A DNA stretch of 64,000 nt. It comes from Cryptomeria japonica (Eukaryota > Streptophyta > Pinopsida > Cupressales > Cupressaceae). The number at the start of each line of letters is the position of its first letter. The stretch's first letter is position 1. Location of the stretch: contig NC_081406.1 of NCBI RefSeq assembly GCF_030272615.1, forward strand, positions 216,572,997 through 216,636,996, written 5' to 3'. The position numbers and the translations under genes are program-made. Shown here one piece after another: positions 1 through 11,085 of the stretch. Under the pieces are notes generated by a model that saw nothing but the letters and a program-made list of their open reading frames with translations, was not told the DNA's origin and did not search any database.

Positions 1-527
1 ACTTGGGAGGCTTTGGATTATCTTGACTTTCTGACTCCTTTTGTTCATCAACAATCACTGTGGAATTTTTTGATGTTAGTGGAGCAACTGCATCAATGCT
101 CTGAACTGATTCTTGCACTATCGGTTCTGATATGACAATTTCATCTTCCAATCCATAGTTGTATGATCTGATCTGATTGTTACCTTTCTCATCCACCTTG
201 ACATTTATGCTTTCCATTATCCTATTCAAACTTTTGTTATAACTTCTATATGCTTTATTCCTAGTAGAATAACCCAAAAATATTCCTTCATCACTTCTAG
301 GATCAAATTTTCCTAATGCATCATCTCTTATAATATAGCATTTACTTCCAAAAATTCTGAAATATCTGATAGTAGGAGTATGACCAAACCATAATTCATA
401 AGGAGTCTTATCGGTACCACCTTTTATGTGTACTCTGTTGAAAGTGTATATAGTTGTATTGACAACTTCCCTCCAAGATAGTTATGTTCTTCCTTTCCAC
501 TATTCCATTTTGCTATGGAGTTCTTGT
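1..527 (-). pseudogene. Copia A integrase end and C-terminal linker (partial)
   Basis: Read on the minus strand, about 481-525 gives a degenerate integrase motif of the form TPxQNGIVERKNITI, which includes the catalytic Glu. About 476 downward continues with SWREVVNTTIYTFNR, KTPYELWFGHTPTIRYFRIFG and IFLGYSTRNKAYR, the usual integrase C-terminus of plant Ty1/copia polyproteins. An acidic linker to reverse transcriptase follows. The piece runs off the left window edge, so RT and RNase H of this element lie outside. About 25 residues normally found between the Glu motif and SWREVV are missing, and a stop interrupts the Glu motif. The family is clear from motifs; the element is dead. Confidence 0.8.
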
Positions 528-534
528 TAATCCT

Positions 535-705
535 ATGAGGATTCGATTAATACTGAGAGGGGGGGGTGAATTAGTATTAACACCAACTGAAACTAAAAAC
601 TTGGAAACAAAGTTATATCAGATCTGAAACCATTTAACAAATATCCCAACTTCTTTAATCAGATCTAGCAACCTCTTGATTAGATTTGCTTAACACATTC
701 TCTTG
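535..705 (-). mobile_element. copia LTR-terminus fragment embedded in the integrase of copia A
   Basis: The block starts TGTTAATCC and then reads GAGGATTCGATTAATACTG, a run of G, and TGAATTAGTATTAAC. The U5 end of copia C's 5' LTR at 30603 has the same layout (TGTTATTT, GAGGATTTGATTATTACCTG, run of G, TGAATCAGTAATAAC). It therefore begins exactly at an LTR terminus and stops after about 170 bp, where integrase-region coding resumes. The integrase catalytic core that should occupy this place is absent. It may be a truncated insertion or a template-switch product. Confidence 0.6.
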
Positions 706-1250
706 GGAAAATATTTGACTGCTTGTGTTGAATTGATCTTCACTATGTAATCAAAATTCACGTGATACATCCTCTTATGCCATAGCCAACATTCATCAAT
801 CTAGGCAATCAAGCAAGCCTTCTCACCAAAGTTCAAATAAAAGATTTTTCCTTTGGTATGAGTTCCAGAGGCAATTTCCAATACAAATCTATTGATAATC
901 TTGTACTTTCCATATTTGAATTGTAAAAGAAATCCTCTGTCCATCATCTAACCTACACTCAAAAGATTATGCTTCAAACCTTTGACATAATAAATATTGT
1001 TAATATTAGTCTTTCCATCCAAGGATATTGTTCTTTTGCCTTTGATATTGCATGTCTTGTTGTCTCCAAATCTAACTAGTCCACCATCAAATTCTTGCAA
1101 AGTTAGGAGTTTCCTCTTGTTGCCAGTCATGTGATGTGAGAAACCACTGTCTATAATCCATTCATCCTTCTCTTCAATTTTAGCAGCTATATCCTTCTCC
1201 TCAATATGAGTTGTATCAATGGCAAGTTTTGGAGAATCATCCTTAATAGC
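706..1250 (-). pseudogene. Copia A protease and GAG-pre-integrase domain
   Basis: On the minus strand, about 1170-1126 encodes WIIDSGFSHHMTGN, the Ty1/copia aspartic protease signature. The DSG triad is present, but the usual Cys after it is Phe. From 1130 to 948 the frame runs KRKLLTLQEFDGGLVRFGDN to GLKHNLLSVG with no stop. It degenerates and recovers near 780-710 as WLWHKRMYHVNFDYIVKIN, the GAG-pre-integrase zinc-binding region. This polyprotein would mature Gag and Pol inside the virus-like particle. Frameshifts around 850-950 separate the blocks. Confidence 0.75.
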
Positions 1251-2325
1251 AATAAAGACTCAATCTTTACTAGAGCTTCCATTATCAGATCTACTTATAG
1301 GTTCATCATCATCATCATCAGTAATACCAAAATCATCATCACCAGCATAGTAGCATGATTTATCCTTATTCCTTCTAAATTTAGGTTTGCTCTGATATTT
1401 CGGATTAGGCTTATAACTCATAAATCTTTCTTGAATCCTACTAGCTCTTTCAGGACATCTAGAAGCAAAACAACCAATCTTATTGCATGAAAAACATTTA
1501 AAGGGAACTTTTTCTTCATACTTACTTCCAGCCAATCCTTTAGGGATTCTTCTTGCAATTAGGGCTTCCAACTCTTCAATTTCTCTACCTTCTCTCTAAA
1601 TTTCTTCCAAATCTTTAGCATATAACTCCTTCTAGTATATCTTCTGCTTACTAGAGGGGGATGTTTTAATTTCAGTTTCAGTTCTAGTAGCACTCCAATC
1701 TCCAAGTTCCTCAAGTTAAAAAGTAGTCAACTTCCCAAGTAATGTATCTTTGGTAACAAGGGTACTTGACATTGTCCAGAGTTAATTAATTGCAGTAGCC
1801 TTCATTTTGTAAGCCACAGGTAGAACTCTCAGAATATTTGACACAACCTCATCATCAGTGACATTTCCACCACAACATTTGATTCCCATGACAATCTAGT
1901 TCACTCTATTCATGAAAGAACTTATCTTCTCATCTTCTTCCATCTTAAAAGTTTCATCTCACCCAAAAACCTTCAAATTTTACAATCTTAACTGCTTGGT
2001 CACCCTCATAAAGAGTTTCAAGCTTCAACTAGATTTGCTTTGAATTTTCCAATTCTATGACATTCAATAGATTCTCATCAAATAGAGCACTTAACAATTC
2101 TTCTTTCACTCTGACATCATTATTTGTTGTTTTCTGCTCATCAAGAGGTGTTTGTGTTCTGAAATTAGGATCATGAAGTGTATACCCTTTTTCTACTATC
2201 TCCCAAACTTCAGCTCCAAGATATCTCAGATGAATATTCATTTGTTCTTTCCATAGTTTGTAATTTGTACCATCAAATCTAGGACTCTCCTTCTGATAGG
2301 GATTAAATGTAGAAGTTGATGCCAT
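1251..2325 (-). pseudogene. Copia A gag (nucleocapsid) pseudogene
   Basis: The start at 2325 (MASTSTFNPYQKESPRFDGT) lies just downstream of the primer binding site. The opening 98 residues contain the FDGTNYKLWKEQMNIHLR motif typical of plant copia Gag. Frameshifts follow between about 2030 and 1570. The C-terminal 103 residues (1571-1260) hold the zinc knuckle CFSCNKIGCFASRC, where the His of CX2CX4HX4C is replaced by Cys, then an acidic tail. Gag would coat the element's RNA. Several stops and the knuckle substitution mark it as non-functional. Confidence 0.8.
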
Positions 2326-2367
2326 CAGATCTCCTCAAGTGATTAAGCTTCTATAGAGAGGACCTCA

Positions 2368-2380
2368 CTCTGATACCAAT
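2368..2380 (-). promoter_or_regulatory. Copia A primer binding site (tRNA-iMet)
   Basis: The minus strand reads ATTGGTATCAGAG, complementary to the 3' end of plant initiator methionine tRNA. It sits 43 bp upstream of the gag start and abuts the LTR end at 2381. It matches the sites at 17899 and 53871. It would prime minus-strand cDNA synthesis. Confidence 0.8.
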
Positions 2381-2830
2381 TATTAGAATGTTCTGACATG
2401 AGAAGAAAACTGAGAGGGGTTGTGAATCTGTTTTCCACAAATTTAACAGTTAAAGAAAATTATAAACCTTTTATCAGAGCAAGATAAGAACATCACAATG
2501 AAAGATAAAAACATGAAAGAACAATATACACAACACCATATTTTTGACATGGAAAACTTAGTAAAGGGAAAAACCACAGTGAGAAACCCTACCCACAGTC
2601 AAATAATACTTCTATAGTAGTATGTGAAATAATTATAATGGGGATTGCACTTGCAATCAAACCAACCACCTAGAGTTCATTGTTCATCACAAAAAAGAAG
2701 TCTCACTGACTTACATAAACATCGGACTACAATCTGGAGAAAATGAATGAAGCAGTCACTGGTTAGCAGGGACCTCAAGGAGATCAATCTGGACCGGTCA
2801 ACAAGAGTAAACACAATGGAAAGACAAAGA
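2381..2830 (-). mobile_element. Copia A 5' LTR (right limit uncertain)
   Basis: The LTR-side terminus TATTAGAATG lies directly next to the primer binding site; the expected TG has decayed to TA. The stretch around 2555-2600 (CATGGAAAACTT, GGGAAAAACCACAGTGAGAAACCC) resembles the R/U5 area of copia C LTRs (GTGGAAACCCAAATGGGAAAAAC). Toward 2800-2850 the sequence changes character and I can no longer tell it from the neighbouring gypsy LTR, so the right limit is a guess. Confidence 0.45.
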
Positions 2831-3516
2831 TATGATAGAGGCAATGTAGAACATAATGTTTTATTTCATGAAAACTGATTACAACCAACTGGTAATAACC
2901 GAGTTACAGAAAAATCGGCTCACAGGCTTGCTAAAACATGCTCAAAGTACATAATAGGTCACAAATGGGACCTAAAGTCTCAAGATCTATCTTCTATGCT
3001 TAGTCTAATTACTTGATTACATTCTAATACTCAATTACAATGATTTATATGATCCAAGAGGATCCGATCGGCCCAAAAAGGGATCAAACTCGAAGAATAA
3101 GACCTACAAGTTTGGTCTCTGCCAAGGGATTCCTCTAGAAAATCCAAAGGATGAAGAGTAGATCACGGAAAAAGGTTGGCCACAAGTCAAGGAACATCAT
3201 AATAAATGCTTGAGGCTTTGAAAGCTATGGATTGGATCTGGTAGATCACCAATGCAAATAGGTCCAAACAACCGGTAATGGGAAACTATCTCAGAAACCG
3301 GTAGCGATAACTTGCCAAAAAATTATCCAAATGCTCTGCGGTTTGGGAATAAGGAAGATGATCAGGTCTTCAAGTTAAATCCAACTCCATAGGATCCAGT
3401 GAGATAAATCCAAGACACACAAAAGGAAATGTTGAAACTACAAATAGAAAGCAAAACAGAAAGGAAAATATTTTTGGTTGATGCAAGATTGTCATGAACT
3501 AGGGAGGCTCCTGCAT
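2831..3516 (-). mobile_element. 3' LTR segment of a minus-strand chromovirus remnant
   Basis: On the minus strand this begins TGATGCAGGAGCCTCCC at 3516, shortly after the end of the chromodomain reading frame. The terminus resembles those of the solo LTR at 32460 (TGATGCAAGAGCACC), the intact chromovirus at 52257 (TGATGCAAGGGCAC) and the gag-only element at 44333 (TGGTGCAAGAGCAC). No coding sequence is visible inside. The left limit runs into copia A's LTR, so one has truncated or invaded the other. Confidence 0.45.
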
Positions 3517-3545
3517 CAGACATCTGGGGTTATTGAAAAGTGAGT

Positions 3546-4255
3546 CTCTCACTTTTTTGGGGTCAGAGGGAAACTAAGGCAGTCTGTCTCTGCTTGAGAA
3601 ATCCAAGATGAATCTTTGACTGGTCTATCATTCCACTTCACAAGATACTCATTATACTGGTTGCTCTAGGTACTACGCCCAATCCTATTATCCAAAATGT
3701 CTTCAATTTGATCTGGTTCCTTCCATGACAACTATTTCTCCAAGTCTATAATATTGTCCTCATTGAATTCTGGTTCATGATACTCATAAATATCTGCAAT
3801 GTTAAACATAGGTGAAATACTCAAACTATCTGGTAACTCCACTTCATATGCATTTCCAAACTTCCTCAAAATCTTGCAAGGTCCAAACTTTCTCATGTGC
3901 AATTCGTTATAAGTTCCAACTGATAATATTTCTTTTCTCAGATACACCATCACTTTATCGCCAACTTAAAATTCCTTATGTCTCCTCGTCTCATCTGCCT
4001 TCTCCTTATACTTTTTGTTCCTGTCCTCCAAATGTTGCTTACCCTAAATATGTAGGTTTGCCATGTGATCTGCAAAGTCTTTTGCTTCTAAATTTCTCTA
4101 TTCTTCAATACTAATATCTCTTAGTTTTGATATACCTCTAGGATGCATTCTGGTAACTATCTCAAAAGGTGTTCTTTTAGTAATCCTATTTAATGAATTC
4201 AAGGATCGGATAGGTGTGTCCTTTGCTAGAAAGATTATGAAATGACCAACCATAT
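3546..4255 (-). pseudogene. Chromovirus integrase C-terminus plus chromodomain, remnant
   Basis: Read from 4245 leftward, the minus strand gives an integrase C-terminal stretch (LNRITKRTPFEIVTRMHPRG and a long charged helix). The open segment 3953-3732 follows (MMVYLRKEILSVGTYNELHMRKFGP to SISPMFNIADIYEY), the GPY/F-type module of Ty3/gypsy integrases. After a frame change a chromodomain is recognisable (QYNEYLVKWNDRPVKDSSWI, about 3690-3600). The chromodomain targets integration to marked chromatin in chromoviruses. The integrase catalytic core and all upstream domains are missing. The protein end lies about 30 bp from the LTR terminus at 3516, as in the intact chromovirus at 58539/58545. 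Confidence 0.7.
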
Positions 4256-4640
4256 ACTTTTAATCTATCCATATATGGAGAGATGTTGGAAATTCTTCAT
4301 GAAAATATTGAACCTGCAATGCCCACTACCATGTGACATTGGGGAATAGTTTAATATGTGGCCCATTACCAGAAGAAAGACCATGTTTGATAGCCTATGG
4401 AGTATACTTCTGACAATAATTATCTAGGAGCTATGAAAAGAAAGAAACAAAAGACTATTTTAAGGAAAAGCAATGTAACATGAGAACCTATGCCAGAAAA
4501 TGGAGGAACTGACCATAGAACTAGTCAATAATGTGACTAGAAATAAGAAATTGAAGAACAACATATACACAAGCTAGGATGATGAGATGATAAAGGTCTT
4601 TTAGTATCTCAAATTCACCCTCATTAATGGGGTTTAGAAG
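4256..4640. other. No identifiable feature
   Basis: About 385 bp between the chromovirus remnant and the RNase H fragment. I see no ORF of note, LTR terminus or repeat. It may be decayed sequence of either neighbour. Confidence 0.4.
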
Positions 4641-5230
4641 GTTGGTCTTCCCAAAAATCCTAGAGAGTATAATGGGTTGCCCTAGATAGAAAATATATAA
4701 AGGTTAATTTTGATGGAGCTTCTAAAGGAAATCCAGGGCCAAGTGGGATTGGATGTGTGGTTTGAGGTCATACTGGAAAAATCCTTGCATAGAAGTCAAT
4801 ACACATCAGAGAGGAAATGAACAATATAGAAAACTTTAGGGTGGCATTGACAAGATTGCAAATGGGGATTAAATTGAAAGCTAGGCCTATTCACCTCAAT
4901 GGAGATTCACTAATAACTATTATTTCCATTAGAAAGATTTAAATGCCTAATTGGAAACTAGCTCATTGGCTTCAGTTGATCAAGGAGGCAATCAAAAAAT
5001 TTGGAGAATTCGAATAGACTTGCCAAATTCATAACTGGTATAAAAGATGGAATTGACACCCTAACAGGATAATTGTAGGCCTAATGTGGGACAATAAGAA
5101 TCATTTATGTCCAAAATTTATGAAAGTTATATATTACCATCTCCCTCAAAGAATAATCATGTTGATTCAATATAGGGCTTGGAGCACAATCTCACATGAG
5201 GATGCATAGGAGGTGACAACGGGTTGGGTG
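4641..5230 (+). pseudogene. RNase H (RVT_3-type) fragment, probably from a LINE
   Basis: From about 4702 the plus strand reads VNFDGASKGNPGPSGIGCVV, the first strand of a plant-type RNase H, with the catalytic Asp in NFDGASKGNPG. Further on are a Glu-containing helix region (EEMNNIENFRVALTRLQMGIKLK) and PIHLNGDSLITIISI with the third acidic residue. Five or more stops and at least one frame change break it. Such a domain ends ORF2 of many plant L1-like LINEs and also occurs elsewhere; the tail-like sequence near 6868 favours a LINE. RNase H would remove template RNA during reverse transcription. Confidence 0.55.
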
Positions 5231-6868
5231 TCACAAAAAGGATGATTTGTATGGAGGTTACAATTCACACCATTCAAGTCGAGGCTTAGATAACATCATT
5301 AAAAAACAAGGGAATGGATTTGTGGGATCAAAGTTATGAGGACACATGGCAACCAAAAAAAAGGAGAAAAACTTTTGATGCATAATGGGTAGTTGATGTG
5401 TGCCCTTATGTGTTGTCATGATCTGATATGCAGGTGGAGTTGTAGTACCAAATCCCATTAGTTGTAATTAGAAGTGTGTGAACATTTAATTATACTATAT
5501 GAAAATCTATGAGATGAATTTAGTGATGTCTAACCACTTCATCATTACTTGGATGTGCTTTGATAGCAATGATGATGGTGAATGGCAGGTGAGTAGATAT
5601 AGGCTTTGGCATTATGGTATGACTCGTTCTTTTATGCCACAATGCTTCTAATAATAAAAACTGCAATGGACATGTCGCTTGTGCTTGATTCCACCAAGAG
5701 TAAAATTGTCATTTTTTGGCAAAGTCATAAACAAGTAGATGGAAGCCATTCTTGCAGTGGGGCATCCCTCGATCTCTCATGGTGTCAAGGTTTTGTTGGG
5801 ATGGGAAAATCTCATGGTGTATCATTGATACAAGGTAAACACTGATCTAACAAAAATACTTCTAGCTATGGTGTTGTATATGGGAGTATCAAAGGCCAGA
5901 GCGAAAAAGATTTACTTGATGATTTTCAAGCACTCCTTCCTAGGGGAGATTAATGTGGCTCTAGACAATGTAGACAATAATTTTATTTTTCCTTTACCAC
6001 ATAATTACTACATGTCGAGGACTTGAGAAGGGGAAGTTAGATAATTTTATATTGTACAAACCCTCGAACCAAAAATGCTTGAGGGAAAGTGGAATGACAT
6101 TGAGAGGAGCATTATATTAATGCAGTGTTTGACTAAGATTATGGAACCCCTAGGTGAAGGTTGGGAAAAGGAGTATATGCAACAGGAAGGACTACTAGAA
6201 GAGGGCAAAGAAGAGGATGAAGATGAGTCTGGTGACTTAAACTTGGGAACTTTTGTGAAAGAAGAGTGGATTGATGATGATGGACGAGACAATAGAATTA
6301 GTGAAGAGCTCTACTCATGATGCCTACAACCCAGAGTATCTAGTGGTGGAAAAGGCCCTAGAAATCAAAAAGGTATGGAGGATGGAGAATGATGGGGCAA
6401 AGGAAGGAGAAGAGGAAGGAGCTATGGTTTTTAAAGAGGTGTCAATCATGGAGGACATTGTTGTGGACAATGATGGTGTTGCGAACCCAAGGGCTCATCT
6501 GGAGTGTGGCTCCAACTTCTTGGTGGAAAAAAGGCAACATTTTTATAGCTTTTTGTTCTGTTAACATTTTTGTCAATAGAAGTCATGGCTTCATACTAAG
6601 CCAGTAGGGATGTCAATGGACAAATAAAGGATGATAGGATACAAGTTAGAATATAAGGCTTTGGTGAATTTTTTGTTTGTTTCTATGGGGCCAACATTTT
6701 TTGGGTTTTGGTGCATATGGATAGATAGGTTTTTGTTTGCTTCATCTTCTCTTCAAAATGTGACAATGGTGATAATGCAGACTAGTTAAAATTGACAATG
6801 TATACAAACTTTTTGAGATCAATACAATGGGTGCTAACCTTTACCATATATTAAATTACCCCCCCAAA
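5231..6868 (+). other. Possible 3' region of the LINE-like remnant
   Basis: This follows the RNase H fragment. The segment ends near 6810-6868 with GATCAATACAATGGGTGC, TTTACCATATATTAAATTAC, a C run and a short A run, which is how many plant LINE 3' ends look. Between 6075 and 6564 two overlapping frames encode acidic peptides (EEGKEEDEDESGD and similar) with no family I know. I cannot show that the whole interval is one element. Confidence 0.3.
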
Positions 6869-8904
6869 AAATAATATAGCATCCAAGCTGTGTTAGAGAA
6901 TGTACTTCAAATGTATGGAAATAGATTCATAGCCTAAAAATATAAACTAAGAACTCATTCATTCACCAATTCCAATTTGTTTCAACTTTAGTCAAGGAGA
7001 GTTTATTATTGGTTTCCCTTTTTTATTTGATTTGATTATGATATGAATATGCAAGATCTAAGTAAAATGATAAGTAATTAACAACATTAAATATAAAGAG
7101 AAAGATACATAGCTATAAGACAACGTAGAAGTATGGATCTAGAATGAGGAGACATAGAAGAACTCATGACAAAATTTGGAGCTAAAAGTTCTAGACTATG
7201 GAGATAAATGATATAATTTTGTAACTTTCAACTATTGGATCTATACTTGGACACACAAAAAGGGAAAAATATTGTGCTATATAGGGGCTTGCATAAGTCA
7301 AACCTAGTGCTAGTATTTCTACCTTCACTATTGCAATTTTGGATAAAAGAGAACTTACCATTGGTAGGGAAGAGGCTAAAAACCTTAAAAGAAATGCTTG
7401 AAATTACAAATGATAACTTTTATGTGATACCATTTTCTTGAAGTCTCACACAAAGATTGATGTTTCTTTATGAATGTTAATGCATGCCTTCATAATGGAG
7501 GAACACATAAAAAATGATCATGATTGCTAAAATTGAATTCTTGAACCCTTGATTGTAGACTTCTCCTCAATCATCTTGAATTTTCTTGATTGAATAGTCA
7601 ATTGGAATTGAATTGACATAGATCTTAAATGACTTTCTTTTTAAAATTAGAAAGGGAGTTGTATTTATATACAACTTACAACTTTTCAAATTTAATTTAT
7701 AGTTAAGGTCAACATAGTTGAGCACATTCCCGCTACTCGCAAAATTGACCATTATGATTTCAAATATGCAAATGAAAATGGATTTACAAAAAAGAAAAAA
7801 AATTATGAAATTATTTAAACCGTGCATAGATTGGCATTTCATAACATGAGAATTCTAGACTCACTCCTAAAGGCCAACACTAGTCAAATGTATCATAAAT
7901 CATACTCAAATCATGTAACACATGGTTTGTGCAAAAAGGGACAACCTAGTGTGACATCTCCAATACAACCATCATTTGGAAAATAACTTGGACCTATGTA
8001 GCTAGGTGGAGAAATAACCTTGCCAACCACTCAACACATTTCAAGGGTCATTTCTCAATGTATATATAACTAAAGGATAACACAATCACCCAATAAGAAA
8101 CTAAATAAAATGCAAAATTGAATATCCACACATGCATGCATATAATTCATTAATATTAAATAATCAGGATCACATTTCATCATTGCATAAATAATACACA
8201 GCTTAATGAACTAAAACACTCAAGCAATAAACACAAGTATTACCTATGCATCCCTTGTACATAGTCAAAAAATAATGTCAACGACCAACACTTAAGGTTG
8301 CAAACAAAAGGGGCACTACACAATGTCTTCATGAACCTAACAATAATCATTGTGCATATATCACATTGATTCCAATTAATACCTCATACATCTTTTTTCA
8401 TGCCTTTTCCCATGTCAAATTAAAATTTTTGATGCTTTCAAATTGTTGGAAATGTTTTTAAAATGGTTTTTGGCTTGCTTGTGTGTTGGAATTTAGGGTT
8501 TAGGGTTTTCAAAAGAGGTTCTATACCTATCAAATTTTTTTCTTTTGTTCTTCTAGGAAATCTTATGTTTCACATGTGACCTGCATTTGTTAGTGTCTGA
8601 GTCTTAATTTGTGATCAGAAGGGTTATTTATTGTGGGATTACCAACCCCGTGTGTTAGAAGGTTACCGCTCACAAAGGTCCTTTTAATTTTTTCATATAT
8701 TCTTAAGTGTTGTGAAATCCCCGTAGATTAACCTTTTAAAATTCCCTAGGAAGGCCCCCTTGCATGGTCATGATACCCTTGTCAATTTTCCACATGCTCA
8801 AAAGGATTCACTTAAGTGCCTGTCATAGTGTCATTGTTGTGTGGGATAACCTTGTCAAAGGAAACACAAAGAAATGTTATCCTGCAAGCTTTTTAGCAAG
8901 AGGT
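6869..8904. other. AT-rich intergenic sequence, nothing identified
   Basis: I see no recognisable coding sequence, LTR termini or arrays. Near 8494 two tandem TTTAGGG units occur, too few to call an interstitial telomere repeat. The phrase AGCTAGGTGGAGA near 7999 recurs near 13493 inside the 3.7 kb insertion, which hints at a shared repeat family. Confidence 0.35.
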
Positions 8905-9790
8905 TTCGACCTCACAGGATAAGGAAGTAGTGAAGCTCAAAGAATAATGCTTGTCTCACGGAACATTTGAATTTGTGATTAAGCATCATTGGATATGAAG
9001 AAGATAGGAATAACAAAGGGATCACGTGGGATAAGGTGTGTTCATAAGAGTGGCAACAATTTTCACTATGTGTTGCAACCACGCAGGATAAGAGAAGATG
9101 AAGAGAAGAGAAGAAATCATCCAGCGGTGGTTTTAGGACACCAAGATGAGCTTGCGAGATATAAAAGTTATCCCGCATGGTTCCCAGGTTGACAAAATGA
9201 TAGTGCGGGATAAGAGGTAGCGGAAGAAATAACAGTATGAAGGTTTGTTAAGATTGGTCCTGCGGGATAAGGGGTAACAAGAGACTCTCACAAAAACCTT
9301 ATCCCACAATAAATTTCATCTACTCAAAGATGGACGTGAGATAAGGGTTATAAGCCAAGATTGAGAGGATTTCTTATCCTGCATGTTCTCGTGAGGATAA
9401 AAGATGGGTCACAGGATAAGACAAAATAAGCTTAAGAGGCTTATCCCACATGGAGTGAACACACAAAGTAAAGAGCCTTCAAGCAGGAGAAAACAGGGAG
9501 TTATGAGCAATGCAGGATAAGGAGAGTCTCGAAGGACATGCTCAAAATCTTATCCCGTGAGGAGAAACAAGGATGATAGTTGTGCAACAAGATAAGGAGA
9601 GACAAGTGCTAATAAAGAAAAGATAGCAAGGCCTTATCCCGCGAAGGTAAAAAGAATACTTTTGGGTGCCACAAGATAAAAAGTATAGTAAAATGTATGA
9701 GAAACTTATCTGACGGAGACAGTCAAAATAGAAAAGGATGGCACGGGATAAGAAAACAAAGAGGGATAAAAGGAAGGCTTATCCCTCAAA
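8905..9790. repeat. Array of GGGATAAG motifs in both orientations
   Basis: About twenty copies of a degenerate GCGGGATAAG or its reverse complement CTTATCCCGC occur in roughly 880 bp. From about 9254 onward forward and reverse copies mostly alternate. The approximate pairs are 9254/9298, 9330/9371, 9408/9437, 9508/9545, 9583/9630, 9672/9704 and 9736/9775. Each pair could fold as a hairpin with a loop of a few tens of bases. Spacing between pairs is roughly 60-90 bp. The flanks of each motif differ, so this is not a simple tandem duplication. GGATAA-type cores are known plant I-box and MYB-like sites, but any role here is inference. It lies upstream of the element X leader, possibly within an LTR promoter region. 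Confidence 0.7.
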
Positions 9791-10188
9791 GATGGTGAAA
9801 TTCATAAAAAGACAAAAAAAATTCAAATGATATAAATATTGAAAAGTCCAAGTTGGCAAAGAGAGTTTTATGAGTGCCATGTCATCATACAAGGGTTGTC
9901 AATGGACAATTTGGACCGTTCATCTCCTAATCAATAGATGAAATTCAAAATTGGTGCCAACAACTAGCTGTGTTCAGCACAAATGAATTAATGGTGTCAC
10001 CATAAAAGAGAAGTTCATTGGTTTTCTCCCACACCTTGCCTCCAAAAGAGAATTCAGAGCATTCCTGAGTGAGAAGCAGAGCAAATTTCAGCAAATTAGC
10101 GTGCCCTTCAGCAAATTCAACCAAGCAAAGGAAACTGGTAAGTTGATAATTTTTCCAACCTTGTGCATTTGTTAGGTTGTTGTAGTTG
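9791..10188 (+). promoter_or_regulatory. Putative promoter and leader of element X with a splice donor
   Basis: A TATA-like GATATAAATATTG occurs near 9829. A possible leader follows. At 10138-10146 CTGGTAAGT has the form of a plant 5' splice site. If used, the intron would run to an AG shortly before the X start codon at 14030, for example TGTGTGCCCTAG near 13968. That would place the 3.7 kb insertion inside an intron. All of this is inferred from short motifs. Confidence 0.3.
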
Positions 10189-11017
10189 TGTAATTCCCCA
10201 CCAAGAAACTCTAAAGGATCACACTAAAACATATGAATAAAAGCATAAATAATTTTTTTTTAAACATAACATATCATTAAGGTGCACTAAGTTATAACAT
10301 TGCACTGATTAATTACACAAGTGGAAGACTTAACCATATTCCTAAAGGGTTTCCAATGAAGATTACTTTAAAAAGAAACTGAAAACATAAGGTTCACTAA
10401 TCCACTTAAGATGCATGTTAACTATCCCTAATACATTGCAATGATATTCATTTAAATAACTAAATTAGACATGTTTAAAATTACATACTAGCATTTGATT
10501 TCATTACATACTAATGATTACATACATCAAGTTTACTACACTAATACATTCAATAACCCCATAATTACCATTACAAAATCTATCAACTTATAATATCTCA
10601 AATACATTGCATTTATATTATAGGATGACATATGAATTAAATAAAAGATCATATAATGAATTACATAGTTTACAACATGCCAAGAAGGCATAATAATACA
10701 AATGATACAACTGAACTCAAAAGGTTCAAATAGGTACAATAATGAATCCAAGGAGTACAAAGGGAATCCAACTAGAACAAGGAGATGATCAAGACCAAAG
10801 AGAAACTGGAACACCTGCAAAGACAACTCTCACAAGAAGGAAGTGAACATGATACTGATAGAAAGTGGCACTATCACCCGACCATGTGGCTCAAAAGAAC
10901 TACCCCTACATGCTAGGAGATAGCACTAAGACCCACTAGCAAACAAAGGAAGAACACATGGTCTAATAAAACATTGGACCAACTCACAAACATACAACTG
11001 CACACCAGATAAGACTT

Positions 11018-11085
11018 CACAAGTATACTAGGTGACATCTACGAGTCAACACACAAGTATACTAGGTGACATCTACGAGTCAACA
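11018..11085. repeat. 34-bp tandem duplication
   Basis: Two adjacent 34-bp copies begin CACAAGTATACTAGGTGACA and end with CGAGTCAACA. They are identical as far as I can read, so the duplication is recent relative to the surrounding insertion. Confidence 0.9.

Noticed and set aside
6047-6607. Overlapping acidic ORFs as a possible gene
   Set aside because: Three frames are open through the same GAA/GAT-rich stretch. I see no domain, start context or continuation.
8494-8512. Interstitial telomere repeat
   Set aside because: Only two TTTAGGG units; expected by chance in AT-rich plant DNA.
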